Below are positions 18,421-27,483 of a DNA stretch of 64,000 bases, piece after piece. This DNA comes from DYQY01 sp964643725. Its GTDB lineage: Bacteria > Margulisbacteria > Riflemargulisbacteria > GWF2-35-9 > DYQY01. Where the stretch lies: the NCBI GenBank assembly GCA_964643725.1, contig CAZXTL010000003.1, positions 62,001 to 126,000 of the forward strand. Direction: 5' to 3'. Numbering within the stretch: the stretch's first letter is position 1; each line of letters begins with the position of its first letter. Position numbers and translations under genes: made by a program. Under the pieces are notes generated by a model. The model searched no databases and was not told the DNA's origin. It was given only the letters and a program-made list of their open reading frames with translations.

Positions 18421-19539
18421 TTAGTAGTACATATAATAATGACATTTTATGCCACCATTATATAGTTTTCTGCGTTTTTCAGAACGAATTTGTGTTAATT
18501 TGTCTAGTTGTTCATGAGGGCAGAGAACGTAATAATCCCAAGTAGGGAAGTTTTCTCTAAATACTTGCCCCATTTCTTTATATAAGAGATCAGCTTCTTC
18601 AGGAGTGATTAACCTTTCACCATATGGTGGATTTGTAATTATCTTGCCTACATTAAAGCGTGAGCGCGCTTCTTTTAGTGGTTGGTTTTGTAAGTAAATG
18701 TCGTCTAATCCTGCTAGTTTTATATTCTCTCTAGCTATTTTAAGTGCTTTCCAATCAATGTCTGAGCCATAGATGTTATATTCAACATCTTTCTTAATAG
18801 CTGCGTTGGCTTCTTCTCTAGCTTTTACCCAAAGTTCTTTTGGTAAGAAAGACCAAGTTTCAGAGACAAATGAACGTTTTAAGCCAGGAGCTATATTTTT
18901 TGCCATCATAGCAGCTTCAATTAATATAGTTGCCGTTCCGCACATCGGGTCAAGTAATGCTTCCTTTTCCGGTTTCCAGCGACTTAACATAACTAGACCA
19001 GCTGCGAGTGTTTCCTTTAAGGGAGCTTCATTCATGTTTTCTCTATAACCTCTTTTGTTTAAACCCGAGCCACTGGTGTCTATACTCAGGATAACGGCGT
19101 TTTTCTCGTTCTGTACACGTATTTCATAGAGGGAGCCAGTTTCTGAGAGAATAGTCGTTTTGTGATATGCTTTGAGACTTTCTGCAATGGCTTTTTTTAC
19201 AACAGCTTGGCTGTCAGATTTGCTAAACAGAGTTGCGTTTTTAGCAGTAATTTTACTTACAGGAAAAGCATCGTTTTTACCAATAAAGTCACCCCACGGT
19301 AAGCTTTTAGTTTTCTCAAATAGCTCATCGAAAGTTGTAGCGTTAAACGCACCAACCTTTAGCATTACTCTTCCTGCTGTTCTTAGCCAAAGGTTAGTCT
19401 GGCAGATTGCCTCAAGTCCACCTTTAAACTCAATTCGTCCATTATCAATAGTTTGTTCGGTATAACCTAACTTATTTAATTCATAGGATAGCTCTTTTTC
19501 AAGCCCCATAGTTGTCGTAGCGATAAGTGTTAATTCCAT
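18421..19539 (-). CDS. THUMP-domain rRNA methyltransferase, RlmL-like
   Basis: 372 residues. The N-terminal 150 residues contain a ferredoxin-like/THUMP module (GLEKELSYELNKLGY, GLEAICQTNLWLRTAGRV). The C-terminal half is a Rossmann methyltransferase with the SAM site DPMCGTATILIEAA and the N2-guanine catalytic motif NPPYGERL. This equals the first half of E. coli RlmKL, which makes m2G2445 of 23S rRNA. The other half is encoded separately and divergently at 19770. Confidence 0.88.
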   Translation of the reverse strand: MELTLIATTTMGLEKELSYELNKLGYTEQTIDNGRIEFKGGLEAICQTNLWLRTAGRVMLKVGAFNATTFDELFEKTKSLPWGDFIGKNDAFPVSKITAKNATLFSKSDSQAVVKKAIAESLKAYHKTTILSETGSLYEIRVQNEKNAVILSIDTSGSGLNKRGYRENMNEAPLKETLAAGLVMLSRWKPEKEALLDPMCGTATILIEAAMMAKNIAPGLKRSFVSETWSFLPKELWVKAREEANAAIKKDVEYNIYGSDIDWKALKIARENIKLAGLDDIYLQNQPLKEARSRFNVGKIITNPPYGERLITPEEADLLYKEMGQVFRENFPTWDYYVLCPHEQLDKLTQIRSEKRRKLYNGGIKCHYYMYY

Positions 19540-19568
19540 ATACTTATTATTGCATATCTTTTTAAATA

Positions 19569-19600
19569 GAGGGATAGAGGGATAGAAGAATGGAGGGATA
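19569..19600 (+). repeat. Octanucleotide tandem repeat
   Basis: Four 8-bp units: GAGGGATA, GAGGGATA, GAAGAATG, GAGGGATA, in the 230-bp gap between the divergent RlmL-like and RlmK-like genes. Confidence 0.8.
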
Positions 19601-19769
19601 GTAAATTCAAATAATGCCTAATCAATTTAATGGTAGAAAATCAAAATTTTCATTTGGATTTTAGTGATTTTTGATTAATTTGTTATTTGTAATTGGAATT
19701 TTGACATTTATTTCAGCTTTGTACTGTTTATTGGGAATAGTGAATGATGAAATATGATAGAATTACACA

Positions 19770-20702
19770 ATGGATATTGAAAGTTTATCAAATAGGATAT
19801 TAAAAAACAGAAAACAACTGGCTAAATGGGCGCGCAAGAATGAGATTACTTGTCTGCGCTTATATGAAAAGGACATTCCTGAATTTCCACTAATAGTAGA
19901 TTGGTATGATGGTGACGTTGTAGTGTGGTTTTTTAAGCGGACAATTGATGAAACTCATGAACAAGAAAGGGAATACTGCAAATTAGTTTCAGATAAGATT
20001 TTAGAAACATTTGGGATTAATAATAGTCAGCTTTTTGTTAAGAAACGTTATCGCCAGACTGCACAGTATGACCGTGTTAGTGATCAGGGATACACTAAAA
20101 TAGTGACAGAGCAGGGGCTAAAGTTTGAAGTTAATTTAAGTGACTATCTTGATACTGGTCTTTTCTTGGATCATAGAAATACGCGTGAAATGGTACGTTC
20201 TTGTGCAAAGGATAAGTCTGTTCTTAATCTATTTGCTTATACTGGATCTTTTACTTGCTATGCAATTGACGGTGGGGCATCAAAAACAACAACCGTGGAT
20301 TTAAGTACTCAATATACAGATTGGACCAGAAGAAATCTGCTATTAAATAATATTGATATTTCTAATCATCAAGTATTGGCTCAGGATTGTCTTTTCTATT
20401 TGGAGAACAATAGCGATAAATTCGATGTTATTATTTGTGACCCTCCAACCTTCAGTAATTCCAAAAAGATGAAGGATAACTCATTTGAAGTAGATAGAGA
20501 CCAGACTAGGTTGCTGACGCTCTGTCATAATAAGCTAAACAAAGATGGCATAATCTTTTTTAGTAATAATTTTAGAAAATTTGAGTTAGATGAGAGTGAA
20601 ATGTCAGTTTTATTTCAGATAGAAGATATTACAGGAAAGAGTATTCCAATTGATTTTAGAAATAAGAGAATCCACCAATGCTGGGTAATGAAAAAACTTT
20701 AA
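19770..20702 (+). CDS. Class I SAM rRNA methyltransferase, RlmK-like
   Basis: 310 residues matching the C-terminal (RlmK) half of E. coli RlmKL: the substrate-binding N-terminus, VNLSDYLDTGLFLDHR, the SAM-binding VLNLFAYTGSFT, acidic VDLS, and CDPPTFSNSKKM. RlmK makes m7G2069 of 23S rRNA. It is free-standing and divergent from the RlmL-like gene, whereas in gammaproteobacteria both are one polypeptide. TATGAT at 19753-19758 with TTGGGA 16 bp upstream gives a plausible promoter with a leader of a few bases. Confidence 0.85.
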   Translation: MDIESLSNRILKNRKQLAKWARKNEITCLRLYEKDIPEFPLIVDWYDGDVVVWFFKRTIDETHEQEREYCKLVSDKILETFGINNSQLFVKKRYRQTAQYDRVSDQGYTKIVTEQGLKFEVNLSDYLDTGLFLDHRNTREMVRSCAKDKSVLNLFAYTGSFTCYAIDGGASKTTTVDLSTQYTDWTRRNLLLNNIDISNHQVLAQDCLFYLENNSDKFDVIICDPPTFSNSKKMKDNSFEVDRDQTRLLTLCHNKLNKDGIIFFSNNFRKFELDESEMSVLFQIEDITGKSIPIDFRNKRIHQCWVMKKL

Positions 20703-20715
20703 TAAGCAAGTGATG

Positions 20716-22011
20716 TTAAATCTGAGGGGGTGGTGGTGGTAATCTTTTTGGAGTTTTTGGTATGCTGAGCTTTATTCTACTATAAAGATCTCTTAACTTG
20801 TCTCCTTTTCCATGTTTATCCAAGAAATCCATAAGTAGCTTAGGTCCTTGCGATTTAGGTAAAATCATCGATCCGTTATCTATAGCAAGTACTAAATCAG
20901 AGACAACTTTACCATTTGGAGAATCATGGACAGAATCATGATAACCATATTTTCCTTTTATTCCAGGATATTCCGAATAAGCTGTTATCCATTTCATTAA
21001 TGTTTGTTTATCTTTCTTGTCTAAAATTGCTAAAAACGGCAAAAGTGAATAAATAGAGAATGTTTTAGCAGAGATAGCGTCACTTATTTCTGCTAGTTCT
21101 GGTATTCCTATTTTACCAGAATAACTATAAATTGCTTCAGAAACACGAACTGAGCATGCCGAATAACCACCGACATGACCTTGCATAAAAGCAGTATTTA
21201 GTTGAGCATATAAGGCATTATAAAGAACATTTTTCATGTCTGCACTAAGTTCTCCTTCAGGTAGGCTTAGTAATGGCCAACTATATTGAAATCCTGACCC
21301 ATCACAAGCAACGCCGTTATTAATAGAGTTACCTTTTCTATCTATGTAATTTGCTATGATTGTGTTTGCAAGAAGATTGTTCCAAGCTTTTTCGTTGACG
21401 TCAAAATACGCAACAACAAAAGCAACACCAGCTCTGAATTCATTAAATAGTCTATTGATATGATAACCATTATTAAAGACATTAGTTTCTCTGTCTACCG
21501 TACCAAATAACAGGCCTTCTGAAGGGTCATACATTTTCTGATATCCAATTTTTTGATTATTTAGAAATTGATTAGCAAGGATACCAGCATTACCAGTGAA
21601 TTTTTGAGCAACCATTGCAACTTTTTTAGATAAATTAGAATTATCACCAAAGGCGATTTCACTTCTGTCAGCTAATACAGTATCACCATCAAATCTAAGC
21701 CAGGGGATTAATCCATTCCAAGATATTTTCGGATCAGCTTGGAGTTTTAGTAAACTGTTCATTACTTTCTCAGCTTCTAGCGCATTATTTTCATTTACTA
21801 AATACTGTAAATAAAAGCCTATTGAGGTTGGTTGTGACCATGGAGCTTTAGTTCCTTCACTACCAATAGAATCATATGGAAAACCAGAGGAATGTACTCC
21901 ATGTAAATAATATGCTTTATTAATATTATAAAATTTTGGAAAGGAAATTGACCTTTTACCTGTTTTGCTTGAAGGGAATACTCTAGTAGCAATTATTTTG
22001 TATTTTAGCAT
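20716..22011 (-). CDS. Putative (alpha/alpha)6-barrel glycoside hydrolase-like protein
   Basis: 431 residues without a signal peptide. The overall build (Trp/Tyr-rich helices, a GVHSSGFPYDSIG start, KYGYHDSVHDSP, and DNGSMIL near the end) recalls glucoamylase-like (alpha/alpha)6 barrels, where a DxGPxL-type motif follows the catalytic region. The C-terminus is a proline run. I cannot place it in a numbered GH family. Convergent with the RlmK-like gene with 13 bp between stops, and divergent from the U32 peptidase. Confidence 0.45.
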   Translation of the reverse strand: MLKYKIIATRVFPSSKTGKRSISFPKFYNINKAYYLHGVHSSGFPYDSIGSEGTKAPWSQPTSIGFYLQYLVNENNALEAEKVMNSLLKLQADPKISWNGLIPWLRFDGDTVLADRSEIAFGDNSNLSKKVAMVAQKFTGNAGILANQFLNNQKIGYQKMYDPSEGLLFGTVDRETNVFNNGYHINRLFNEFRAGVAFVVAYFDVNEKAWNNLLANTIIANYIDRKGNSINNGVACDGSGFQYSWPLLSLPEGELSADMKNVLYNALYAQLNTAFMQGHVGGYSACSVRVSEAIYSYSGKIGIPELAEISDAISAKTFSIYSLLPFLAILDKKDKQTLMKWITAYSEYPGIKGKYGYHDSVHDSPNGKVVSDLVLAIDNGSMILPKSQGPKLLMDFLDKHGKGDKLRDLYSRIKLSIPKTPKRLPPPPPQI

Positions 22012-22070
22012 TACTAATATATCGAGAAATTACTGAGTTAATCCCAAAAACATCTATATCTTATGAATGT

Positions 22071-22098
22071 TTGCATTTTATTAGTAGAGCCCTATAAT
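22071..22098 (+). promoter_or_regulatory. Promoter for the U32 peptidase operon
   Basis: TTGCAT (22071-22076), a 16-bp spacer and TATAAT (22093-22098). The -10 ends 7 nt before the ATG at 22106, so initiation would fall on or next to the start codon. Confidence 0.6.
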
Positions 22099-22105
22099 TA
22101 CCCTT

Positions 22106-23857
22106 ATGGATATTGAACTTTTATCTCCAGCAAAGGATTTAGAGTGTGGAAAAGCTGCGATTAGGTTTGGAGCAGACGCTGTTTATATTGGTGGCCCAGA
22201 TTTTGGTGCACGTAAATCTGCCTCTAATTCGCTAGAGGATATTGCTGAATTAGTGAAATTCGCACATTTTTTTAATGCTAAAGTATATGTGACCATCAAT
22301 ACTATTATTTATGATAGAGAGCTTTTTAGCGTTGAGCAGTTAATATCAGATCTATATAAAATAAAAGTTGATGCAATAATTATTCAGGACATTGGTATCC
22401 TTGATATGGACCTACCTAATATTGATATCATAATCAGCACCCAAACTACAAATATAACTAAAGAGAAAATTAAGTTTTTCGAAGACTTAGGAGTAAAAAG
22501 AGTGATACTGGAAAGAGCACTTTCTTTGCAAGAGATAAAAGAAATTAGAGCAAATACAACAACAGAACTAGAGGTTTTTGTTCATGGTGCGATTTGTGTT
22601 TGTTACAGTGGCGAATGTAATATGAGCTACAAAATGGGTGGGAGGAGCGCGAATCGCGGGGAATGTGCCCAGCCTTGTCGCAAAGTATATAGCCTCACTG
22701 ATAAAGACGGAAGTATTTTAAAACAGTCGACTAAACTTTTGTCAGTCAAAGACTTAAATCTATCCCAGTCCTTAGACGAACTAATTGATGCTGGTATTTC
22801 TTCCTTCAAAATTGAAGGTAGATTGAAAGATTTAAATTATGTAAGTAATGTGACTGCTTTTTATAGGCAGAGATTGGATGAGGTTTTAACCGTAAAACTA
22901 TTAAATAAAACTTCTGTAGGGGTTATTTATAATGATTTTGAGCCTAATCTTTCCAAAACTTTTAATCGTGGTTATACGGAGTATTTTATAAATAGAAAAA
23001 ATAAAGTAAATTCTGACTTAATTTTTGATCAAGGAGAGTATATTGGTGAGGTAAATCGAGTTGAGGGCAATAACGTTTGGCTAGATACTAAGATTGAACT
23101 TCATAATGGAGATGGGTTAGTTTATTTAGCTGAAGATGATAAGCAAGGATTTTTTGTTAATAAATTTGAAGATGGTTGTGTCACAGCTAATAAAGAAGTT
23201 GAACTAGCTAAAGGCACAAAGATCTTTAGAAATTATGATGCTAAATTTATTGATAAATTAATCAAAAGTAAGACTACCAGGAAGATAGAAGTTATTTTTG
23301 CTTTAAAAGAGCTAAATGGGTCATATAAACTGGAAGTGCAAGATATAAATAGGAATTCTTTGGTAACTACAAATATATTAAAAGATAAGATAGAGAATGT
23401 TGCACAAGATTATGAGGAGAGGATAATCGATACTTTGCGTAAATTAGGTAACACCTTGTTTGTATGTGAACAAGTTATTTTGGATTTGAAGAAACAATAT
23501 TTTATTCCTTTAAGTGATCTAAAACGTTCTCGTAATGAACTATTAGCAGGATTAACTAAGTTAAGAGAGGAGCGGGAGCCAACAAGAACAGTTAGAAAAG
23601 CGATTTCAGTTAATAACGCGCCTAATCTTTTGGTCGCTAATCTCAATTCTGAGAGGTTGCTAAGTAAAGATAAAAACGTTGTTGAGCTCGGTTACTCTGA
23701 AGAGGCGCCACTTATGAGAACAAGATACTGTGTTTTGCGTGAGTTAGATATTTGTTTAAAAACAAATGATATTGCACAGCCACTTTATTTAAAAGATGAG
23801 AAGAATATCTTTGAGCTTAAGTTTGATTGTGGCAAATGTGAGATGACAATTTGTTAA
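22106..23857 (+). CDS. U32 family peptidase
   Basis: 583 residues. The N-terminal TIM-barrel-like part (LLSPAKDLECGKAAIRFGADAVYIGG) and the U32 signature EVFVHGAICVCYSGEC...GECAQPC identify the family; its members act in tRNA/rRNA hydroxylation or collagen degradation. Four clustered Cys suggest an iron-sulfur site, and the extreme C-terminus adds CGKCEMTIC. A DUF3656-like region lies between. It overlaps the next gene by 7 bp, implying coupled translation with a B12/radical SAM enzyme. Confidence 0.88.
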   Translation: MDIELLSPAKDLECGKAAIRFGADAVYIGGPDFGARKSASNSLEDIAELVKFAHFFNAKVYVTINTIIYDRELFSVEQLISDLYKIKVDAIIIQDIGILDMDLPNIDIIISTQTTNITKEKIKFFEDLGVKRVILERALSLQEIKEIRANTTTELEVFVHGAICVCYSGECNMSYKMGGRSANRGECAQPCRKVYSLTDKDGSILKQSTKLLSVKDLNLSQSLDELIDAGISSFKIEGRLKDLNYVSNVTAFYRQRLDEVLTVKLLNKTSVGVIYNDFEPNLSKTFNRGYTEYFINRKNKVNSDLIFDQGEYIGEVNRVEGNNVWLDTKIELHNGDGLVYLAEDDKQGFFVNKFEDGCVTANKEVELAKGTKIFRNYDAKFIDKLIKSKTTRKIEVIFALKELNGSYKLEVQDINRNSLVTTNILKDKIENVAQDYEERIIDTLRKLGNTLFVCEQVILDLKKQYFIPLSDLKRSRNELLAGLTKLREEREPTRTVRKAISVNNAPNLLVANLNSERLLSKDKNVVELGYSEEAPLMRTRYCVLRELDICLKTNDIAQPLYLKDEKNIFELKFDCGKCEMTIC

Positions 23858-25362
23858 CCTCTCGTCTAGTTTTTCCTCCTTTTGCAAACCCAACATTTAT
23901 TCCTTCAATGTTGATTGAGTTACAGGGATATATGTATGAAAGGGGAGTTTTCTCCTTACCCTTGGTAGATATGAATATTGAGTTGTTTAATCAACTTTTT
24001 GTTTCTTCTTCTGATGTTCCTATATTAAAAGATTCAAATATTTATCAAGACCACGAACAATATATTGTAGTTGTTAGTCGTGTTATTAATGAGTGGCAAA
24101 AAATACAAAACAAATTTGTTAAAGAAGCCAGAGATTATGTGTTTGATAAAACGAATCTGTGGGAAGATCTAATGCAAGTTCAGCTTGATAAGTTACTGCC
24201 TCTACCACAAGTTATAGGACTATCTTTGACTTATCATCAACGTAATGATGTAAGTCAGTTTTGGATGACGCTGGCACTTGCTTCATGGATAAAACATAAA
24301 TCTCCTGAAACTACAGTTGTTATTGGTGGTTCATTAGTTAATCACCTTGATTCGAAGGAGATTCTTTCTATATGTCCAGCAATTGATTTGATTTTATTAA
24401 AAGAAAGCGAAGAAAGTTGGGTTCAAGTAATTGAGAAAAAACAATGGAGTCAGATTGCGAATGCAGTTTATAGAAACAAGGAAGAAATTATTGAAACTTC
24501 TTTTAATGATAATGTGTGTAGAGATTTAAGTTATTTACCAAAGGCAGATGGTCTTAGCTTCTCTTCATATTTAACTCCTGTCCCGGTTATTAGTTTGCTT
24601 ATAAAAAGAGGATGTCCTTGGAGTAAATGTAATTTTTGTTCAGGTCATTTGAGCTATTTTGGACATCATCCTAATAAAAATTGGGATTCGTTAAAGAATA
24701 GATTGATTTGGTTAAAGCAACATCAAATTAATTACATTTATTGGTCCGATCAAATGATAATGATACCTGAGGCGAAACAGATAGCCAAATTAGTTAAGGA
24801 ATACCATCCTCAATTAAAATGGGCATTTATGGCAATGCCAAATGTTGGATTTACTCTTGAATTATTAACTGAGCTTGCAAACTGCGGATGTAGCTGGATT
24901 ACTTGGGGCGTTGAGTCGGGAAGTACTAAGGTTTTGAAAGCAATGAATAAACCAATCAAACCTGAAATTGCAAGAGCTAATGTAATTGCAGCCTACACTG
25001 CTGGAATTGTGAATATAGTTCTGATGATGTATGGTTTCCCTGGTGAAAAACCAGAAGATTTGGAGGAGAGTTTATCATTTCTTAAATCTATTACTCCTTA
25101 TTATTATGATCATGCTTTTGGAGGATATTATGTGACAATAGATTCACCTGTTTTTAATAATCCTGTAAAGTTTGGTGTAGAGTTATTAGGAACAATTCCT
25201 TTAGACGAAGATAATCTTTATGGTATTCGGAGTCATTTAATTAGTTTTGAGCCAGCGTATCAAACATCAACAATAATCCCTTCTGGAAAATGTGAAAGAG
25301 CTATCCCTGTTATGGAGGGAATGATGATTGCTTTAGAATTTTTCAAACCAAAAGCTCTTTAG
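23851..25362 (+). CDS. B12-binding domain radical SAM protein
   Basis: 503 residues with a TTG start overlapping the U32 stop by 7 bp. The opening RLVFPPFANPTFIPSM matches cobalamin-binding radical SAM proteins that begin near a PPF motif; the B12 domain continues to VVIGGSLVNH, and the cluster motif is CPWSKCNFC after KRG, near residue 255. Later GVESGSTKVLKAMNK and MYGFPGE are standard for the class. The reaction is unknown; coupling to the U32 gene hints at a shared RNA or peptide substrate. Confidence 0.85.
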   Translation: MLTSRLVFPPFANPTFIPSMLIELQGYMYERGVFSLPLVDMNIELFNQLFVSSSDVPILKDSNIYQDHEQYIVVVSRVINEWQKIQNKFVKEARDYVFDKTNLWEDLMQVQLDKLLPLPQVIGLSLTYHQRNDVSQFWMTLALASWIKHKSPETTVVIGGSLVNHLDSKEILSICPAIDLILLKESEESWVQVIEKKQWSQIANAVYRNKEEIIETSFNDNVCRDLSYLPKADGLSFSSYLTPVPVISLLIKRGCPWSKCNFCSGHLSYFGHHPNKNWDSLKNRLIWLKQHQINYIYWSDQMIMIPEAKQIAKLVKEYHPQLKWAFMAMPNVGFTLELLTELANCGCSWITWGVESGSTKVLKAMNKPIKPEIARANVIAAYTAGIVNIVLMMYGFPGEKPEDLEESLSFLKSITPYYYDHAFGGYYVTIDSPVFNNPVKFGVELLGTIPLDEDNLYGIRSHLISFEPAYQTSTIIPSGKCERAIPVMEGMMIALEFFKPKAL

Positions 25363-25433
25363 ACCCTCACCCACGTAAGTTAAAAGCAATTTCATCTGCT
25401 AAGATAATCTTTACATCTTCTGCTGGGAGAGGT
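25363..25433 (-). repeat. Short inverted-repeat element, copy A
   Basis: 71 bp lying directly after the radical SAM stop. Read on the minus strand it begins ACCTCTCCCAGCAGAAGATG and ends GGGTGAGGGT; the ends are near-perfect inverted repeats. The same ends and about 25 internal bases recur at 53172-53309 in the opposite orientation. Confidence 0.7.
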
Positions 25434-25470
25434 CTAGACACTAGAAGCTTCAGCATATAGAATATTTAAG

Positions 25471-26580
25471 ATGAGCGAGAAAATATATTATTTACCTGCT
25501 GATTTCTTAGCAGATTTCATGATTAAAGTTTTTAAAAAAATAGGCGTTCCTAAGTCGGAAGCAAAAACCTGTTCAGATATTCTTATTGAATCAGATTTGC
25601 GAGGTATCGATTCACACGGTGTTAATAGATTAAAACCAATTTATTATGATAGATACAAGGCAGGAGTATTAAGTACTAAAACTAATTTTGAAATAATCAG
25701 TCAAACGTCCACAACTGCTGTTGTTGATGGTCATAATGGTATGGGATTTGTAATTGCAAAAAGATGTATGGAAATGGCAATCAAGAAAGCTAAGCAACAT
25801 GGATTAGGAATGGTAGTTGCACGGAATTCAACTCATTTTGGGATAGCAGGTTACTATGCAACAATGGCTTCACAAGCTGGTATGATTGGTCAAGTTACGA
25901 CGAACGCAAGACCTTCTATTGCTCCTACTTTTGGTGTTGAAAACATGTTAGGGACAAACCCTCTCACTTTTGCTATTCCAACAGATGAAGAGTTTCCTTT
26001 TGTGTTTGATTGCGCAACATCTGTAACACAAAGAGGAAAGATAGAATATTATGAGAGAACTGGACAACCAACACCACCAGGATTAGTGATTGGAAGAGAT
26101 GGGAAAACCATGACAGATAGTGCTCAAATATTAAAGGACTTAGTAAGTGGTTCAGCTGCCTTAGTTCCCGTTGGAGGTATCGGCGAAGAAACAGGAGGCT
26201 ATAAAGGTTATGGTTTTGCTACTGTAGTAGAAATACTTTCATCCGCTTTACAAAGTGGAAATTTTCTTTGGGGGCTATCAGGAGTTAAAGATGGCAAACC
26301 AGCACCAATTGAGCTTGGTCATTCTTTTCTTGTTATTAACATAGAAGCTTTTATTGACTTGAAAACCTTTAAGAAAAACACTGGTGATGTTCTAAGAGAA
26401 CTTAGAGCTTCTGCTAAAGCACCAGGCCAAGATAGAATCTATACAGCAGGCGAAAAGGAATATATTGCTAGAAAAGAAAGAGAAAAAACAGGAATACCTT
26501 TGCCAAAAAGTGTTCAAAGAGATCTTTCTACAATGAAAAAGGAACTTGCTATTAAAAGCGTCAAGTTCCCTTGGGAATAG
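25471..26580 (+). CDS. Ldh-family (MDH/LDH type 2) NAD(P)-dependent oxidoreductase
   Basis: 369 residues. SDLRGIDSHGVNRL near residue 38 carries the family's catalytic His; later VVARNSTHFGIAGYY and LGTNPLTFAIP are conserved. This malate/lactate/ureidoglycolate dehydrogenase family is unrelated to classical MDH. The C-terminal 50 residues are charged. The stop codon directly abuts that of the convergent thioredoxin-like gene. TAGAAT ends 7 nt before the ATG, so the mRNA may be leaderless. Confidence 0.88.
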   Translation: MSEKIYYLPADFLADFMIKVFKKIGVPKSEAKTCSDILIESDLRGIDSHGVNRLKPIYYDRYKAGVLSTKTNFEIISQTSTTAVVDGHNGMGFVIAKRCMEMAIKKAKQHGLGMVVARNSTHFGIAGYYATMASQAGMIGQVTTNARPSIAPTFGVENMLGTNPLTFAIPTDEEFPFVFDCATSVTQRGKIEYYERTGQPTPPGLVIGRDGKTMTDSAQILKDLVSGSAALVPVGGIGEETGGYKGYGFATVVEILSSALQSGNFLWGLSGVKDGKPAPIELGHSFLVINIEAFIDLKTFKKNTGDVLRELRASAKAPGQDRIYTAGEKEYIARKEREKTGIPLPKSVQRDLSTMKKELAIKSVKFPWE

Positions 26581-27399
26581 TTATTCTGCGCTAATTGGCG
26601 GAAGTGTTGTCGTAACACTTGGCGTTGTATTATTTGCAGGAATATATTCCGGATTACTTATTTCACCACTTTCAGTATGGCCAGATTCAACTGAGTCATC
26701 ACTATCAGAAATGCTAGCTATTACAGATGACAATACGTCTGAAGTCATCCCTAAAAGGAAATCGTTTCTATTTATACTAAGATTAAATCCTGAAGAGTGA
26801 CCACTTGAAGTATTAGTTGCTCCACCAGAACTTGAGCCAGGTCTGCTGTCAACTCCAACTGCTCCTTCTTGCAGTGAAGCGAGTAGTGCTCCTGCTGTTT
26901 GAGTTCCTGTTGTGCGAACTACTGCTGTCCCTTCATTATTTGGATCTACCACGCAGGTTAAGGGGAGCATCCAACCACTCGCAGGCATCGTTGAACGGTA
27001 TGGAGTGAAAGCTGCTCTGCCTTCAGGGGTATCAATGTTTACATGGATTGCGATATAGTTTTCATTTATTTCACTACGGACTTCTGGGGAACCATTGGCA
27101 TTATTCTGTGTGCGAGTACAATTGCCACAAGCTGGACGTCCAAAAACAATTAAAACTTGTTTGCCTTCTGCTTTAGCTTGAGCAATTGCAGCATCATAAT
27201 CTGATCCCCAACTTATAGGTTCATCGGAAGTAGTTGGTCTAGATGATATTTCAACATTATCGTCTTCAGTGGTAATGCTAGACGAGGTGTAGCTTTGAAC
27301 GCCTGTTCTAGCTGTTTCTGTTGTTGTTTCATTATCTGGTGAACAAGCATTGTAACTTGAACTTACTTGACCTGCATTATTTATAGTTGTATTAAACAT
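26581..27399 (-). CDS. Thioredoxin-like domain protein with Ser/Thr-rich flanks
   Basis: 272 residues. The centre (about 60-190) is a thioredoxin-like fold: WGSDYDAAIAQAKAEGKQ, VFGRPACGNCTR with a CxxC (CGNC), and HVNIDTPEG. Flanks of roughly 60 and 80 residues are Ser/Thr/Gly/Asn-rich and low complexity, with no N-terminal signal peptide. The N-terminus resembles in composition that of the large protein at 57146, so a non-Sec secretion route is conceivable. AGGGGG precedes the ATG by 6 nt. Confidence 0.7.
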   Translation of the reverse strand: MFNTTINNAGQVSSSYNACSPDNETTTETARTGVQSYTSSSITTEDDNVEISSRPTTSDEPISWGSDYDAAIAQAKAEGKQVLIVFGRPACGNCTRTQNNANGSPEVRSEINENYIAIHVNIDTPEGRAAFTPYRSTMPASGWMLPLTCVVDPNNEGTAVVRTTGTQTAGALLASLQEGAVGVDSRPGSSSGGATNTSSGHSSGFNLSINRNDFLLGMTSDVLSSVIASISDSDDSVESGHTESGEISNPEYIPANNTTPSVTTTLPPISAE

Positions 27400-27483
27400 A
27401 ATAAGCCCCCTGTTTTCTAGGTTTTGTACATTGTTAGTATCGCCAATTTATAGGACAAGTATGTATGGAATAATTATGTTGTA

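Noticed and set aside
26546..27008. Plus-strand reading frames opposite the thioredoxin-like gene
   Set aside because: They are antisense shadows; the minus-strand frame has the CGNC domain and a ribosome site, the plus frames have no recognisable content.
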